The notes: a model not told the origin generated them from the sequence alone. Shown: positions 34,337-43,529, numbered from the stretch's first letter. The stretch: 64,000 nucleotides of DNA from BJHL01 sp040378885 (GCA_046316615.1 JBKDAN010000057.1:65518-129517); one strand, 5' to 3'. Numbers and translations: made by a program.

Positions 34337-34408
34337 GCCGCTGTAGCTCAGTGGTAGAGCAATGCTTTTGTAAAGCATGGGTCGTGGGTTCAACTCCCTC
34401 CAGCGGCT
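34337..34408 (+). tRNA. tRNA-Thr (anticodon TGT)
   Basis: The acceptor stem GCCGCTG (34337-34343) pairs with CAGCGGC (34401-34407). The D arm is AGCTCAGTGGTAGAGC, the anticodon stem ATGCT/AGCAT with loop TTTGTAA, anticodon TGT at 34369-34371, and the T loop TTCAACT. No CCA is encoded. It follows the M60 gene by 34 bp. Confidence 0.94.
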
Positions 34409-34577
34409 TTCGAGGTCCACCTTCCCGCGGCGATTTCGCCGCTTTCGCGCAACGGGCGGGCCACTTTCCCTTCACGTGCACGGTCGTACGGCCTCGCCAG
34501 TTGTCTCGTGGTGCCAGCCGCCGTATATTTCCCTCCCGTTCCGCGACCCCCAAAGCCGCGACGCGGGACATGTTCCC

Positions 34578-34660
34578 GGGCGAGTGCCGGAGTGGCCAAT
34601 CGGGGCAGACTGTAAATCTGCTGACTTACGTCTTCGGGGGTTCGAATCCCTCCTCGCCCA
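34578..34660 (+). tRNA. tRNA-Tyr (anticodon GTA)
   Basis: This 83-nt class II tRNA has a long variable arm. The acceptor GGGCGAG (34578-34584) pairs with CTCGCCC (34653-34659). The anticodon stem is GCAGA/TCTGC with loop CTGTAAA and anticodon GTA. The T arm is GGGGG-TTCGAAT-CCCTC. It lies 169 bp after tRNA-Thr; the gap holds nothing recognisable. Confidence 0.94.
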
Positions 34661-34708
34661 TTCCAGTTTTCCGCGTTCTTCCGGCGGAAAACGCAAGTTC
34701 TCAAACGA

Positions 34709-34743
34709 CAAGCCCTTCCAGTTGGAGGGGCTTGCTCGTTTTT
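34709..34743 (+). terminator. terminator after tRNA-Tyr
   Basis: An 11-bp stem (34709-34719 with 34724-34734, one G-T pair) and an AGTT loop are followed, four bases on, by TTTTT. It ends the tRNA-Thr/tRNA-Tyr unit. The remaining 200 bp to 34957 hold no gene. Confidence 0.85.
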
Positions 34744-34957
34744 GGTCGAGACGCTTTCCCAAACCCACCTTTGTGCGCCCGATTCTGCATCATGTCCAGA
34801 CTGCCGACTAGCAACAGCCCGCCCATAGCCGCTGCGACACCCCAAAGCGCAACAAACAAGCCCCCTCATCTGAAGGAGCCTGTCACCTGCGGCGTCATCG
34901 AATCACGCAAGCGGTGCCATCTTCACCACGGCAACGCACGCAACATGCGCGCTCGGC

Positions 34958-35491
34958 TTAGCTCTTGAGCTCAAACCCAGCGATGCTCTTGCTGCCGGAC
35001 TCAAGCTCCACCTCCACCCACAGTTTGCTCCCGGCAGGCAGCGGGTCAGGCACTTCCGCATGCGTGTGCCAATTGTCCTTTTCAAGCTCCGCCTTCGCCT
35101 TCATTGAGCCCTTCGCATCTTGCGTCCCGATCCAAAAGCGCACTGCCGCCACCTTGCCCGTGCCACCAGTCACCCACACATCGATCGCAGCATCCTTGCC
35201 CGCCGTGATCGCGCCATCGCGAGATGCCTTGACGGTCATGCCATCGACCGTCTGCTCGCCGAGCTGCACGGTTTCGCCGTGCCCGTGTCCGTCATCATGC
35301 GAGTGCCCGTCGTGCGAGTCGGCGGTCTTGCCCGATGCCGACATGCCGTGATCATGTCCATCACCTTCGCTATGCGTGTGCCCGTCACCCGCCGGCGCCT
35401 GTGCCTTCTTTTCGCAGCCAGCCAGGCCGACAAGAAGCGTCAGCAGCGAAGCGGAAACAAACAGATTGATCGTGCGCGTAGTCATCATCAT
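34958..35491 (-). CDS. His-rich lipoprotein of the metal-efflux cluster
   Basis: AGGAG lies 6 bp before ATG 35491, so the longer frame to 35557 is rejected. The lipobox LVGLAGC places the acylated Cys near residue 26. A metal-binding segment of about 40 residues follows, with many His-Asp/Gly-His clusters (GHTHSEGDGHDHG, DSHDGHSHDDGHGHG). A compact beta domain of about 95 residues resembles FixH/YtkA-type folds (VWVTGGTGKVAAVRFWIGTQD). It is the last gene of the RND cluster, 10 bp after the pump gene. Likely role: periplasmic capture or buffering of divalent metal ions. Confidence 0.8.
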   Translation of the reverse strand: MMMTTRTINLFVSASLLTLLVGLAGCEKKAQAPAGDGHTHSEGDGHDHGMSASGKTADSHDGHSHDDGHGHGETVQLGEQTVDGMTVKASRDGAITAGKDAAIDVWVTGGTGKVAAVRFWIGTQDAKGSMKAKAELEKDNWHTHAEVPDPLPAGSKLWVEVELESGSKSIAGFELKS

Positions 35492-35501
35492 GGAATCTCC
35501 T

Positions 35502-38500
35502 TCAGTTGGATGCAGCCGAAGCTTTGGACAAACGATGAGCAAGGCGACGCAGCACACCCGGACCGTCCGCAGCGTGCGACTTCACCCCGAATGCGAGCGC
35601 ATAGCCCGCGGGAACGACAAACAAGTTGAGAAACGTCGACGAAATGAGCCCGCCCAGCACCACAATCGCCAGCGGTGCAAGCAGTTCGCTTCCGGGCTTT
35701 CCCTTCGCAAGCGCCAGCGGCACCAAACCCAGCAGTGCTGTCAGCGCAGTCATCAGAATCGGCACCAGCCGCTCCATCGACCCTTGCATGATCGAGTCGC
35801 CGATGGCCTTGCCCTCATGCCGCTGCAAGTAGTCGTAGTGATTCACCAGCAAAATGCCATTGCGCACTGCAATGCCAAACAGCGTGACAAAGCCCACCAT
35901 ACTTGCGATCGAGATGACGGGTGCGACGTAGCGATCACCCGAAAGCCCGAAGAGCGCAAGCGTGTTGCCGACCAATGACGGGCTCTCCGTCAGATAGATA
36001 GCCGCCACACCGCCGATCAGCGCAAGCGGCAGATTGAGCATCACCAGCAACGCAACACGACTCTTGCCCGTCGAGAGTTGCAGCAGCAGAAACATGAAAA
36101 CCGCAACACCCGCGCCCATCACAAGGATCGTGCGACTTGCCGACTGCTGGGCCTCAAACTGCCCGCCGTAGTGCACGGTGTATCCCGCCTTCTGCACGAT
36201 CGGGTCCACCTTGGCCTGCACTTGGGCGACCAGTTGTCCAAGGTTGTAACCCTCCGCGACATTACTCGAGATGACAGCCTTGCGTTGTGCGTTCTCCCGT
36301 GCAATCAAGTTGCTCGTGCGCTCAGGACCGATGTCCGCGACATCGCGCAAACGCACAGTCGCTCCGCCCGCGCCGAGCAGTTGCAGCTCCATGATCTGAT
36401 CAATGCGCTCACGTTCACTCTCCGCAAGACGCACAACCATTTCATACCGGCGGACTCCGTTGTTCACTTCCGCCACCGTCTCACCATACAACGCTTGCTG
36501 CACCTGTGTCGCCGCGGCAGCCGGCGTGAGCCCCGCCGCCGCCAAGTCCTGTGCCCGGTATCGAATGGGAAGCGACACGATCATCACTTCACGGTTGGCC
36601 GCAACATCACGCGTACCCGGAACAGACTTGAGCGCTCCTTCGATCTCCTTCGCAAGTGATCGCAGGACGTTCAGATCTTCCCCATACACATTGATCGCGA
36701 TCGCCGCTGGCGTGCCAGAGAGCACGTGGCTCAATCGGTGCTCGATCGGCTGTCCCACCATCGTTGTGATGCCCGGAATATTCGCGATGATGCGATCAAT
36801 ACCCGCTCGGACCTTCTCTTGATCAACACCTGGCTTCAGCGTCACCTCAATCTCGCTGCTGCTCACCGGCTCGGCATGCTCATCACGCTCCGCCCGTCCG
36901 GTGCGCCGCGTCACGCTCTGCACGCCTTCCAGTTGCACAAACTGCGACTCCACGCCAACCGCAAGTCGATTGCTCTCCGCGAGCGACGTGCCCGGCGGCG
37001 CAAGCAGAAAGACTGTGAAGGTCCCTTCCTTGAATGCAGGCAGAAACGACGTGCCGAACGTGGACATGAGCGCCAGTGAAGCAACAGTCAGCACCGCCGC
37101 GATGCTCAGAACCCATCGGCCATGCTGCACGCTGCTCCGCAGGGCCGGCTCGTAGCGTCGCTTCAGCCAGCGCACAAGCCAGCCGTCATGCTCGCGATGT
37201 GCACCCGCTGCCGCTTTGCCAAATGACCGCGCAAAGAGCAGTTTGCACATCGCAGGCGTCACCGTCAGGGCCACGATGAGGGACGCCATGATGGAGATGA
37301 TGTACGCCGTCCCCAGCGGCTGAAAAAACCGCCCTTCCAGCCCCTGCAGGAATAGCAGAGGCACGAACACCATGCAAATGATGATGGTTGCGAACACCAC
37401 TGATGAGCGAATCTCATTGCTCGCGTCATAGATCACATCAACCAGCGATTTCCTTGCAGCTTCCGGCAGCCCCGCGTTCTCCTTCAGCCGCCTCAGCACG
37501 TTTTCCACGTCGATGATCGCATCATCGACCAACTCGCCAATAGCCACCGCCAGTCCGCCAAGCGTCATCACGTTGATCGAAAGTCCCCACGCCCACAGCA
37601 GCAGCAGCGCAACAGCCAGCGAGAGCGGCAGCGCCGTCAGCGTGACGATCGTCGCACGAACGTTGAGCAGGAACAGAATCAAAATGACCGCGACAATGAT
37701 GCTCGCCTCCACCAAGACGCGAACAACGTTGTTGATGCTGCGCTCAATGAACCGCGACGCCCGAAACGGATCACGATTTAGCGTCATGCCCTTGGGCATG
37801 GACTTCTCAAGCTGGTCCAGCACCCGGTCAATCTGAGGCGTCAAGTTCAACGTGTTCGTGCCCGGGCTCTTCTGCACGCTGATGACAACCGCCGGCAACG
37901 CGCGATCCGCCGCCGTTCCGCGTTTGGGCGACGCACCCAATTGAACATCCGCCACCTGCCCGATTGTGACCGCCGCCCCGTTGTGATATCGCACGAGCGT
38001 GTTCTTGATGTCATCGGCACTCGTCACGCGAGCCATTTGACGAATCGGCAACTCCTGATTCTCCCAGTTTGGAACATAACCGGCGCTCGCGGTCGAGTGC
38101 GCCCCCTTGGCAGCCTCGACCACTTCCGAGATCGTGAGCCCGTACAGCGCAAGCTGGTCCTGACGCACGTTGATCTGATACTGCGGCAGTTCGCCGCCAA
38201 TCGCCACGACCTGCGCCACACCCGGTACCGCAAGGACCTTGTTGCGCAGCTCAAACTCCGCAAACGATCGCATCTCCAACGGACTCACTGACCCATCAGG
38301 CGACGACAACGCCATGAGCATGATCTCGCCCGTGATGCTCGTGACAGGCGTTATCTCCGCGTGAGCGCCTTCAGGCAGACTCTCGCGAACCGCCGAAAGC
38401 CGCTCGCTGACAAGCTGCCGCGCGCGATAGATATCCGTTCCCCAGTCAAACTCCACCCACACGATGGAAAGACTCGTCGCTGACGCACTGCGAACGCGCC

Positions 38501-38738
38501 GCGTTCCCGGCAGTCCGTTTACCGCCGCCTCAATCGGCGCGGTGACGTTCAACTCCACCTCATCCGCCGCCAGTCCGCCCGCTTCCGTCATGACCACAAC
38601 TGTCGGTGCGTTGAGTTCCGGAAAGACATCAACCGGCATGTCCTTCACCTTGAAGCCCGTAAACACGAGCAAGAGCCCCGCAAGCACGATGACAAGCGAC
38701 GATTGTCGCAGCGAGAATGCAATCAACTTTGCGAGCAT
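35502..38738 (-). CDS. heavy-metal efflux RND pump (CusA/CzcA family)
   Basis: This 1078-residue inner-membrane pump starts KLIAFSLRQSSLVIVLAGLLL and has two large periplasmic loops and twelve helices, all usual for HME-RND proteins. Helix 4 carries GGLAVAIGELVDDAIIDVENVLRRL-like proton-relay residues (the Asp pair and a Glu), close to the AxGxxxDxAxxxxEN pattern rather than the DFG pattern of CzcA-type zinc/cobalt pumps, so the metal is not assigned. PVDVFPELNAPTV near residue 34 is family-typical. It lies 3 bp after the adaptor gene, so the two are co-translated. Three-part complex with the adaptor and TolC-like genes upstream. Confidence 0.95.
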   Translation of the reverse strand: MLAKLIAFSLRQSSLVIVLAGLLLVFTGFKVKDMPVDVFPELNAPTVVVMTEAGGLAADEVELNVTAPIEAAVNGLPGTRRVRSASATSLSIVWVEFDWGTDIYRARQLVSERLSAVRESLPEGAHAEITPVTSITGEIMLMALSSPDGSVSPLEMRSFAEFELRNKVLAVPGVAQVVAIGGELPQYQINVRQDQLALYGLTISEVVEAAKGAHSTASAGYVPNWENQELPIRQMARVTSADDIKNTLVRYHNGAAVTIGQVADVQLGASPKRGTAADRALPAVVISVQKSPGTNTLNLTPQIDRVLDQLEKSMPKGMTLNRDPFRASRFIERSINNVVRVLVEASIIVAVILILFLLNVRATIVTLTALPLSLAVALLLLWAWGLSINVMTLGGLAVAIGELVDDAIIDVENVLRRLKENAGLPEAARKSLVDVIYDASNEIRSSVVFATIIICMVFVPLLFLQGLEGRFFQPLGTAYIISIMASLIVALTVTPAMCKLLFARSFGKAAAGAHREHDGWLVRWLKRRYEPALRSSVQHGRWVLSIAAVLTVASLALMSTFGTSFLPAFKEGTFTVFLLAPPGTSLAESNRLAVGVESQFVQLEGVQSVTRRTGRAERDEHAEPVSSSEIEVTLKPGVDQEKVRAGIDRIIANIPGITTMVGQPIEHRLSHVLSGTPAAIAINVYGEDLNVLRSLAKEIEGALKSVPGTRDVAANREVMIVSLPIRYRAQDLAAAGLTPAAAATQVQQALYGETVAEVNNGVRRYEMVVRLAESERERIDQIMELQLLGAGGATVRLRDVADIGPERTSNLIARENAQRKAVISSNVAEGYNLGQLVAQVQAKVDPIVQKAGYTVHYGGQFEAQQSASRTILVMGAGVAVFMFLLLQLSTGKSRVALLVMLNLPLALIGGVAAIYLTESPSLVGNTLALFGLSGDRYVAPVISIASMVGFVTLFGIAVRNGILLVNHYDYLQRHEGKAIGDSIMQGSMERLVPILMTALTALLGLVPLALAKGKPGSELLAPLAIVVLGGLISSTFLNLFVVPAGYALAFGVKSHAADGPGVLRRLAHRLSKASAASN

Positions 38739-38741
38739 GGC

Positions 38742-40148
38742 TTAGTGGCTCCCTTCGTGAAAAGTGCCGTCGGAGTGGAAGTGCCCCGCCTTCTCCGAGC
38801 TTCCACTCGTTGCAAGCATCAGTTGGAAGTTGCCGCCCATCACGATCTCATCGCCTTGGCGAACGCCGCTCTGCACCACCACCCACCGACCGTCCGAAAT
38901 GCCAAGATCCGCGTCCATTCGAATCACTTTGTCCGCGTTCTTCGGATCGCGCCTGAAGATGATCGCACGCGTGCCATCACGCACCACCGCCGATTGCGGA
39001 ATTGCCAGTTCCTCACTGCCACCCGCCAGCACCACTTCGAGATACGCCGATACGCCCGCCTTCGCCCAAGGCGCCAGCGACGATGGCATCGCGATCAGAT
39101 CGATCGTCCGGCTGTCGCCGTCAGCAGCGAGTCCCAGTTGCAGCGTGCCGCTCATCGCATCGTCCAGCTTCAAGCTGCCACCCGGGGGCGGCGCAATCGA
39201 AACCGCGAGTCCGTCACGCAAACGCCCAAGATCCGACTGAAGCCCCCTCGCACGGAAGCGAATCTGATCTGGCTGCACCACCGTCACGACATGCCCATTC
39301 TCTTCCGCCAACGCACCCGGTGTGATGCCGATCGTCTCGACAACACCACTCGCCACCGCGCACACCGTGAAGCCACCTTCGTACTCCGTTGTCTGGCCTG
39401 CATCACTACATCGGCTGTTGCGAATCAGCATCGTTCGCCGCGATATCAGCGACCGCAGTTGTGCCTCCGCTTGCTTCTCTTCCGCTTGCAGCTCCGCGTC
39501 CTTTTCCATCACATCCGCAAGTTCCGCCTGCGTCGCGTTCAGCGTGGCCCGCGCTTCCGTGAACTGCGAAGCACTGCCCCCGCCCGCGACTCGCAGCTCA
39601 TCCAACTGCGTCAACCGCTGCTGCCACAAGGCAACCTTCTCTGCAAGGCTCTGCTCATGCTGGCGATGAGCCTCACGCAAGGGCCCCATGGAATCCACCC
39701 GTGCCTGCACCGCCGTGATCTGCTCCTGCAAGTCGCGCCACGCCGCCGAATCCACGCGGTACAGCGGCGCGCCAGGCTCCACAACCTGATACTGCGTCAC
39801 CAGCAGCTCAATCCGCCCCCCAAGCGGCGTGCGATACTCACGCCGCGCCGTCGGCAGCAGTTCAAACTGTCCCGGCACGCGCAGTGTGTGAGCGACGTTC
39901 CGCAACTCCACCTTCGCAAACGTAATCCCGAGGTTCTGCCGAACCGACGCCGGAATATCGACACGGTTCGTCGGCTGAGCCGACATGTCGGTCGCCGCAT
40001 TGGCTCCGTTGTCAGTTACGCTGGCTTTATGCTCATCATCCGCCGAATGCGTGTGGGGCGTGCGATCGCAGCCCGCAGTCGCACCACCAAGGCCCAGCAG
40101 AATCATGAGCGTCAAGCTGATGAATGTGTTTCGATGTGTGTTGTTCAT
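38742..40148 (-). CDS. RND efflux periplasmic adaptor subunit
   Basis: This membrane-fusion protein of 468 residues links the pump to the outer-membrane channel. The lipobox is at GGATAGC (acylated Cys27). A His-containing flexible stretch (CDRTPHTHSADDEH) follows. Barrel-sandwich parts (GGRIELLVTQYQVVEPGAPLYRVDS) flank a long helical hairpin (about 160-240), and the C-terminal beta domain (DADLGISDGRWVVVQSGVRQGDEIVMGG) is typical. The C-terminal HFHSDGTFHEGSH adds another likely metal-binding tail. It is followed after 3 bp by the pump gene. Confidence 0.93.
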   Translation of the reverse strand: MNNTHRNTFISLTLMILLGLGGATAGCDRTPHTHSADDEHKASVTDNGANAATDMSAQPTNRVDIPASVRQNLGITFAKVELRNVAHTLRVPGQFELLPTARREYRTPLGGRIELLVTQYQVVEPGAPLYRVDSAAWRDLQEQITAVQARVDSMGPLREAHRQHEQSLAEKVALWQQRLTQLDELRVAGGGSASQFTEARATLNATQAELADVMEKDAELQAEEKQAEAQLRSLISRRTMLIRNSRCSDAGQTTEYEGGFTVCAVASGVVETIGITPGALAEENGHVVTVVQPDQIRFRARGLQSDLGRLRDGLAVSIAPPPGGSLKLDDAMSGTLQLGLAADGDSRTIDLIAMPSSLAPWAKAGVSAYLEVVLAGGSEELAIPQSAVVRDGTRAIIFRRDPKNADKVIRMDADLGISDGRWVVVQSGVRQGDEIVMGGNFQLMLATSGSSEKAGHFHSDGTFHEGSH

Positions 40149-40168
40149 GGCATTGTCTTTTGATGGCT

Positions 40169-41638
40169 TCAGCGAGCGGCATCGCTGGTGTGTGTCATGA
40201 CAGTGGGGGCGTGTACAGACGAAGGAGTGTGGGATATCGCAGGGCCGATCAACTCCTCCAGATCGATCGCAGCCAACGCTTCATCACGAGCCGCTTCGAT
40301 CAGCCCGACTTTCGCCTCGTGCTGTCGAGCAAGGCTCTCGAGCAGCACAAGCGAGTTCACTTCGCCCAGTCGAGCGACTTCTCTCGCATCGGTGTACTGC
40401 GCGTCGACCAGCGGCACAATCTCGTCCCGCAACATCGCGCGTCGGCGCACCGTCGCCGCAAGTCGAATCTCCGCAGACCGCACCGCCGTCACCGTGCGTT
40501 CCAGCGTTGCTTCAACATGTGCCCGCGCAACCTCGCGCTTCGCCCGTGCCTCAGCTATCCCTCGTTTGTTTGCGTTCAGCAGCGGAATCGGCAGCGATAC
40601 CGCAAGCAGCGCCTGATCCTGCCCGTCGTCACGTCCGTACCCAGGCCCAATCTGCAGATCCGGATACTGCTTGCGAATCGCAAGCTCCATCGCTTTCTCG
40701 GCGGCTTCATACTCCGCCATGGCCACCAACAGCGCCGGACTCCGTTCTGTCAACTCGGAGAGCTCAGTACCCACAGCGGCACGTGCAGCGAGCGGAAAGC
40801 CCGTCGAGGCAAACTGCATCGCTGCATCCGGCGAAAGTCCCATCAGTTGCCGCAGCAGGAGATCGCTCTCTCGCGTTCGCGACTCCAGGAAGGCGAGATC
40901 CGAGCTCTTTGTCGCTCGCTCGATGCGAAACAAGCGGCCTTCGGTCCTGGCCATCTCGCCTGCCTTCTCCATCTTGTCAACGACAACAAGTATGTGGTCC
41001 ACCCGCTCAAGAAACGCACGCGTTGCCGCTACTTGGGTTTCCAGCGCAACTCGCGCATGCCACGCTCGCCGCACATCCATGCGCACCGCCCATTCCTGCT
41101 GGGCAACCCTCGCGAGTTCCGCGCCATGCTCCGCGTGTGCCCGTTGTTTCTCAATCTCCAATCGTCCTGAGATCGGCAGCGTGATGCCCACACTCGTGAA
41201 CACCTTCCAAGGCTCCGGCGTGCTCTCGATGATGCGGGCGATATCGACTCCGATTGTCGGATCTTCCCAAAGTCCCGCGTTCGCCGCGTCCGCTTCCGTC
41301 ACTCCGGCACGCAGCCGCGCAATGCGAAGATCCGCGTTGAACACCAGCGCGATCACTTCCGCCTCGGAACAGTCGATCCCGTTCGTCGGGTCAAATGTCT
41401 CGAACGGAACAGAAGCGTGCTCCGCCTCGCGCGCCGCAAGTCTCTCGGCAAAGGCCCGAACCTCTGCATTCTCCGGTGTCCGCTCAAGAAACGCTGCATG
41501 ATGCTCCGCCAGTTTCACAGGTTTGCGCTCATACGTCTGGCACCCGCCAGCCGTCAGCATCAACAGCCCCGCAAGCGGCACCGCCAAAGCCCGCAGGTCG
41601 TTCCCGCCATCTTGAAGAGGGCCAAGAGATCGATACAT
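40169..41638 (-). CDS. TolC-family outer membrane channel of the metal-efflux system
   Basis: The start is ATG 41638 after GGAG; the longer frame to 41809 runs through the leader region. A lipoprotein signal ends at LTAGGC. The 489-residue protein has two internally related halves rich in long helices (ALVFNADLRIARLRAGVTEADAAN and IALVDAQYTDAREVARLGEVNSL-like segments), the CzcC/CusC layout. It should form a trimeric channel with the adaptor and pump encoded 20 bp downstream. The C-terminal tail ends TPSSVHAPTVMTHTSDAAR. Confidence 0.9.
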   Translation of the reverse strand: MYRSLGPLQDGGNDLRALAVPLAGLLMLTAGGCQTYERKPVKLAEHHAAFLERTPENAEVRAFAERLAAREAEHASVPFETFDPTNGIDCSEAEVIALVFNADLRIARLRAGVTEADAANAGLWEDPTIGVDIARIIESTPEPWKVFTSVGITLPISGRLEIEKQRAHAEHGAELARVAQQEWAVRMDVRRAWHARVALETQVAATRAFLERVDHILVVVDKMEKAGEMARTEGRLFRIERATKSSDLAFLESRTRESDLLLRQLMGLSPDAAMQFASTGFPLAARAAVGTELSELTERSPALLVAMAEYEAAEKAMELAIRKQYPDLQIGPGYGRDDGQDQALLAVSLPIPLLNANKRGIAEARAKREVARAHVEATLERTVTAVRSAEIRLAATVRRRAMLRDEIVPLVDAQYTDAREVARLGEVNSLVLLESLARQHEAKVGLIEAARDEALAAIDLEELIGPAISHTPSSVHAPTVMTHTSDAAR

Positions 41639-41752
41639 CGATAGCTCCGATCGTTTCTCGCCGCTGGACTCGTGCACTGCAAAGCCGCCAGGGCATCGCA
41701 CGAAGTTGCATAAGCACGAAGAAGTTGTGGAAGGGAGAGAACGCCTTAACTC

Positions 41753-41772
41753 GTTGTCACCGGTGTGACAAC
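41753..41772. promoter_or_regulatory. candidate operator upstream of the RND operon
   Basis: A perfect 8-bp inverted repeat, GTTGTCAC-CGGT-GTGACAAC, lies 114 bp before the TolC-like gene start. Size and symmetry fit a dimeric repressor or activator site, for example a metal-responsive regulator. No regulator of that kind is encoded in the window; the KdpE-like one at 42447 would be expected to use direct repeats instead. Confidence 0.4.
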
Positions 41773-41847
41773 ACGTTGACAAGACAACACCACCCGCGGC
41801 GCGCGACAATCATGTCGCCAGCAGCCGTGCCATGCGTTCGTGCAAAA

Positions 41848-42312
41848 CTAGAGAAGGAGCCGCGTCGTCTTCAGGGCGATCATCTGATCAATCGCCACGA
41901 TGTCGCGAGGCGGCGGCCTGAACACGCTCGACGCAGGCGGTGCAAGTTCCACCGTCATCACAATCGCGACGATGACCGGCACCAAAAGTGCTCGAACTTC
42001 GCCACTGTCCGCCTTCGACTTGCTCGGAACAGATTCGTCGCCCGGCACCTGCACATGCACATGGCAGTCACACTCATCGCTCATCGGCGTGAGAATCGTG
42101 CAGGGCACGTGCCCAGTCTCTTCGTCACAATCTGTCGAGGGCTCATCGTGGCATGCCGCGCCTTCGCACTGTTCACAGCTTCCCGTGTGGTCCTGCTCAT
42201 GCGCGTCGCAGTGCGGCAACGGAATGCACAACACGCGTCCCGACGCCGACGCAATCACGCCCTGCACCACAAGCAGCAACATGGCGACAAGTTTGACGAC
42301 AGCGGGAGACAT
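41848..42312 (-). CDS. Cys/His-rich exported protein next to the metal-efflux operon
   Basis: The start is ATG 42312. A signal peptide or membrane anchor spans about 5-25 (KLVAMLLLVVQGVIASASG). The next 65 residues contain eleven Cys and many His and acidic residues (LPHCDAHEQDHTGSCEQCEGAACHD; CDCHVHVQV), a pattern for binding soft metals such as copper or cadmium. A second hydrophobic stretch (LLVPVIVAIVMTVEL) lies near 115-130. No family is recognised. Between the KdpE-like gene and the TolC-like gene on the same strand; role in metal sensing or sequestration is inferred from composition and context. Confidence 0.65.
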   Translation of the reverse strand: MSPAVVKLVAMLLLVVQGVIASASGRVLCIPLPHCDAHEQDHTGSCEQCEGAACHDEPSTDCDEETGHVPCTILTPMSDECDCHVHVQVPGDESVPSKSKADSGEVRALLVPVIVAIVMTVELAPPASSVFRPPPRDIVAIDQMIALKTTRLLL

Positions 42313-42446
42313 CAGCTCGTCGAGTCTAGGCCTTACCCCGCGCAGACTACAAGCGAGACGCCTCCAGCCACTCTGGGGAAACTGCCGTGACTTCGCACAA
42401 CTCACGCGCACCGCATCCCACATTTGCCCCGCACCCTGCCACCCCA

Positions 42447-43187
42447 TCATTCCCGCGCCGCCAGCCGATACCCCACGCCCGGCTCCGTGATCAGAAACCG
42501 CGGCTGCGTCGGATCTGCCTCAAGCTTCTTTCGCAGTTCCCCGGCATACACCCGCAAGTACTGCACATCGCTCACATGCTGCGGTCCCCAGACTTCCTTC
42601 AGAATCATCTGGTGTGTCAGCACCTTCCCCGCGTGCTTCACCAGAAACGCAAGCAACTTGAACTCCATGGGCGTCAACCGAACCTCGCGCCGCGACATTG
42701 CGGGTTGGCCCGCAGACTCATCGCCCACATACACCAGCCGCGCGTCCAGATCCACACGCAGCGATCGCCCATCAATTGTCCGGTCATACACCTGACCGAT
42801 CTCTGCCCCTGCTCCAGCACCCGCCGAAGCTGCATGTCGTAACGCCACCCGCAGCCGCGCGAGCAGTTCGCCGACACCAAATGGCTTCGTCAGGTAGTCA
42901 TCCGCCCCCGCATCAAGCGCCGCGATCTTGTCGCTCTCCTGTCCGCGTGCCGAAAGCACGATGATCGGCGTCCGCGCCTCGCGACGTATCGCTCGCGTCA
43001 CCTGCAGACCATCGCCATCAGGCAGCCCGAGATCAAGCAGAATCAAGTCCGGATACGTCGTCACCGCTTGCAGCGTGCCGTCGCGAGCAGTCGCCGCATC
43101 CTTCGCGCGATAGCTGTTTGCCTCCAGCGTTGCCCGCAAAAAACGACGAATCGGCTCCTCATCCTCAATGATCAATACCAGCGGCAT
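42447..43187 (-). CDS. kdpE: KdpE-type OmpR-family response regulator, no kinase nearby
   Basis: The receiver domain is intact: Glu8/Asp9 (EDEEPIRRFLRATLE), phospho-acceptor Asp52 in LLDLGLPDGDG and Lys101 in LTKPFG. The GLPDGDGLQVTRAIR and ESDKIAALDAGADDYLTKPFGVGELLARLRVALRH stretches match KdpE closely. The C-terminal winged helix (VRLTPMEFKLLAFLVKHAGKVLTHQMILKEVWG) binds DNA. In most bacteria KdpE with kinase KdpD controls the Kdp potassium pump; neither kdpD nor kdpFABC is here. It lies 134 bp upstream of the Cys/His-rich gene, so it may have been recruited to the metal cluster, or kdp genes lie elsewhere. Confidence 0.88.
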   Translation of the reverse strand: MPLVLIIEDEEPIRRFLRATLEANSYRAKDAATARDGTLQAVTTYPDLILLDLGLPDGDGLQVTRAIRREARTPIIVLSARGQESDKIAALDAGADDYLTKPFGVGELLARLRVALRHAASAGAGAGAEIGQVYDRTIDGRSLRVDLDARLVYVGDESAGQPAMSRREVRLTPMEFKLLAFLVKHAGKVLTHQMILKEVWGPQHVSDVQYLRVYAGELRKKLEADPTQPRFLITEPGVGYRLAARE

Positions 43188-43348
43188 GTGTGCCGGCTGT
43201 CCCGCACCCAGCGGCTGCGCTCGTCCGGTGTTGGCACATGGACTCTCACCGCGGGCATCTCGCAGTTGTTCCTGGGCGACAACACCCGCGCCTTCAACCG
43301 AGGCGACGACACGCTAACCATCGCCGTCATCGGTCTGCAAGCATCCTT

Positions 43349-43513
43349 CTAGTCCGCTCGCAATCCGCCCAATTCTGTTAGGTATGCCATGCCCATCTCT
43401 TCGCAGAGGTTTATTGGCGGTAATCCTAATTCAGGCATAAACACCTGCAAAATATAGCTTTGCAAGTGATATTGTGCTGCATTCGCGAAATTAGCTTGAA
43501 CAAGCCGCTCCAT
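43349..43513 (-). CDS. possible small protein (54 aa), AT-rich
   Basis: The frame has ATG 43513 preceded by AGGA at a good distance (GTTAGGATACC) and encodes 54 residues with an amphipathic look (MERLVQANFANAAQ, then QVFMPELGLPPINLCEEMG). Its third codon positions are often A or T, unlike every neighbour, which could mean recent acquisition or simply non-coding promoter DNA: it lies antisense to the imuA promoter. Neither reading can be settled from sequence alone. Confidence 0.3.
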   Translation of the reverse strand: MERLVQANFANAAQYHLQSYILQVFMPELGLPPINLCEEMGMAYLTELGGLRAD

Positions 43514-43523
43514 ATGGTATCCT
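43494..43523 (+). promoter_or_regulatory. candidate SOS-type promoter/operator of imuA
   Basis: GCTTG-AA-CAAGC (43494-43505) is a perfect 5-bp inverted repeat that overlaps a -35-like TTGAAC (43496-43501). A -10-like TATCCT lies at 43518-43523 after 16 bp. The start codon of imuA is at 43530, about where transcription would begin, and no ribosome site precedes it, so the message may be leaderless. The palindrome is a candidate damage-response operator; the LexA motif of this lineage is not known to me. Confidence 0.45.
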
Positions 43524-43529
43524 AACAAA

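Noticed and set aside
38703..40163. 486-codon plus-strand ORF over the RND adaptor gene
   Set aside because: Antisense shadow; the minus strand encodes a clear adaptor with lipobox and barrel-sandwich motifs.
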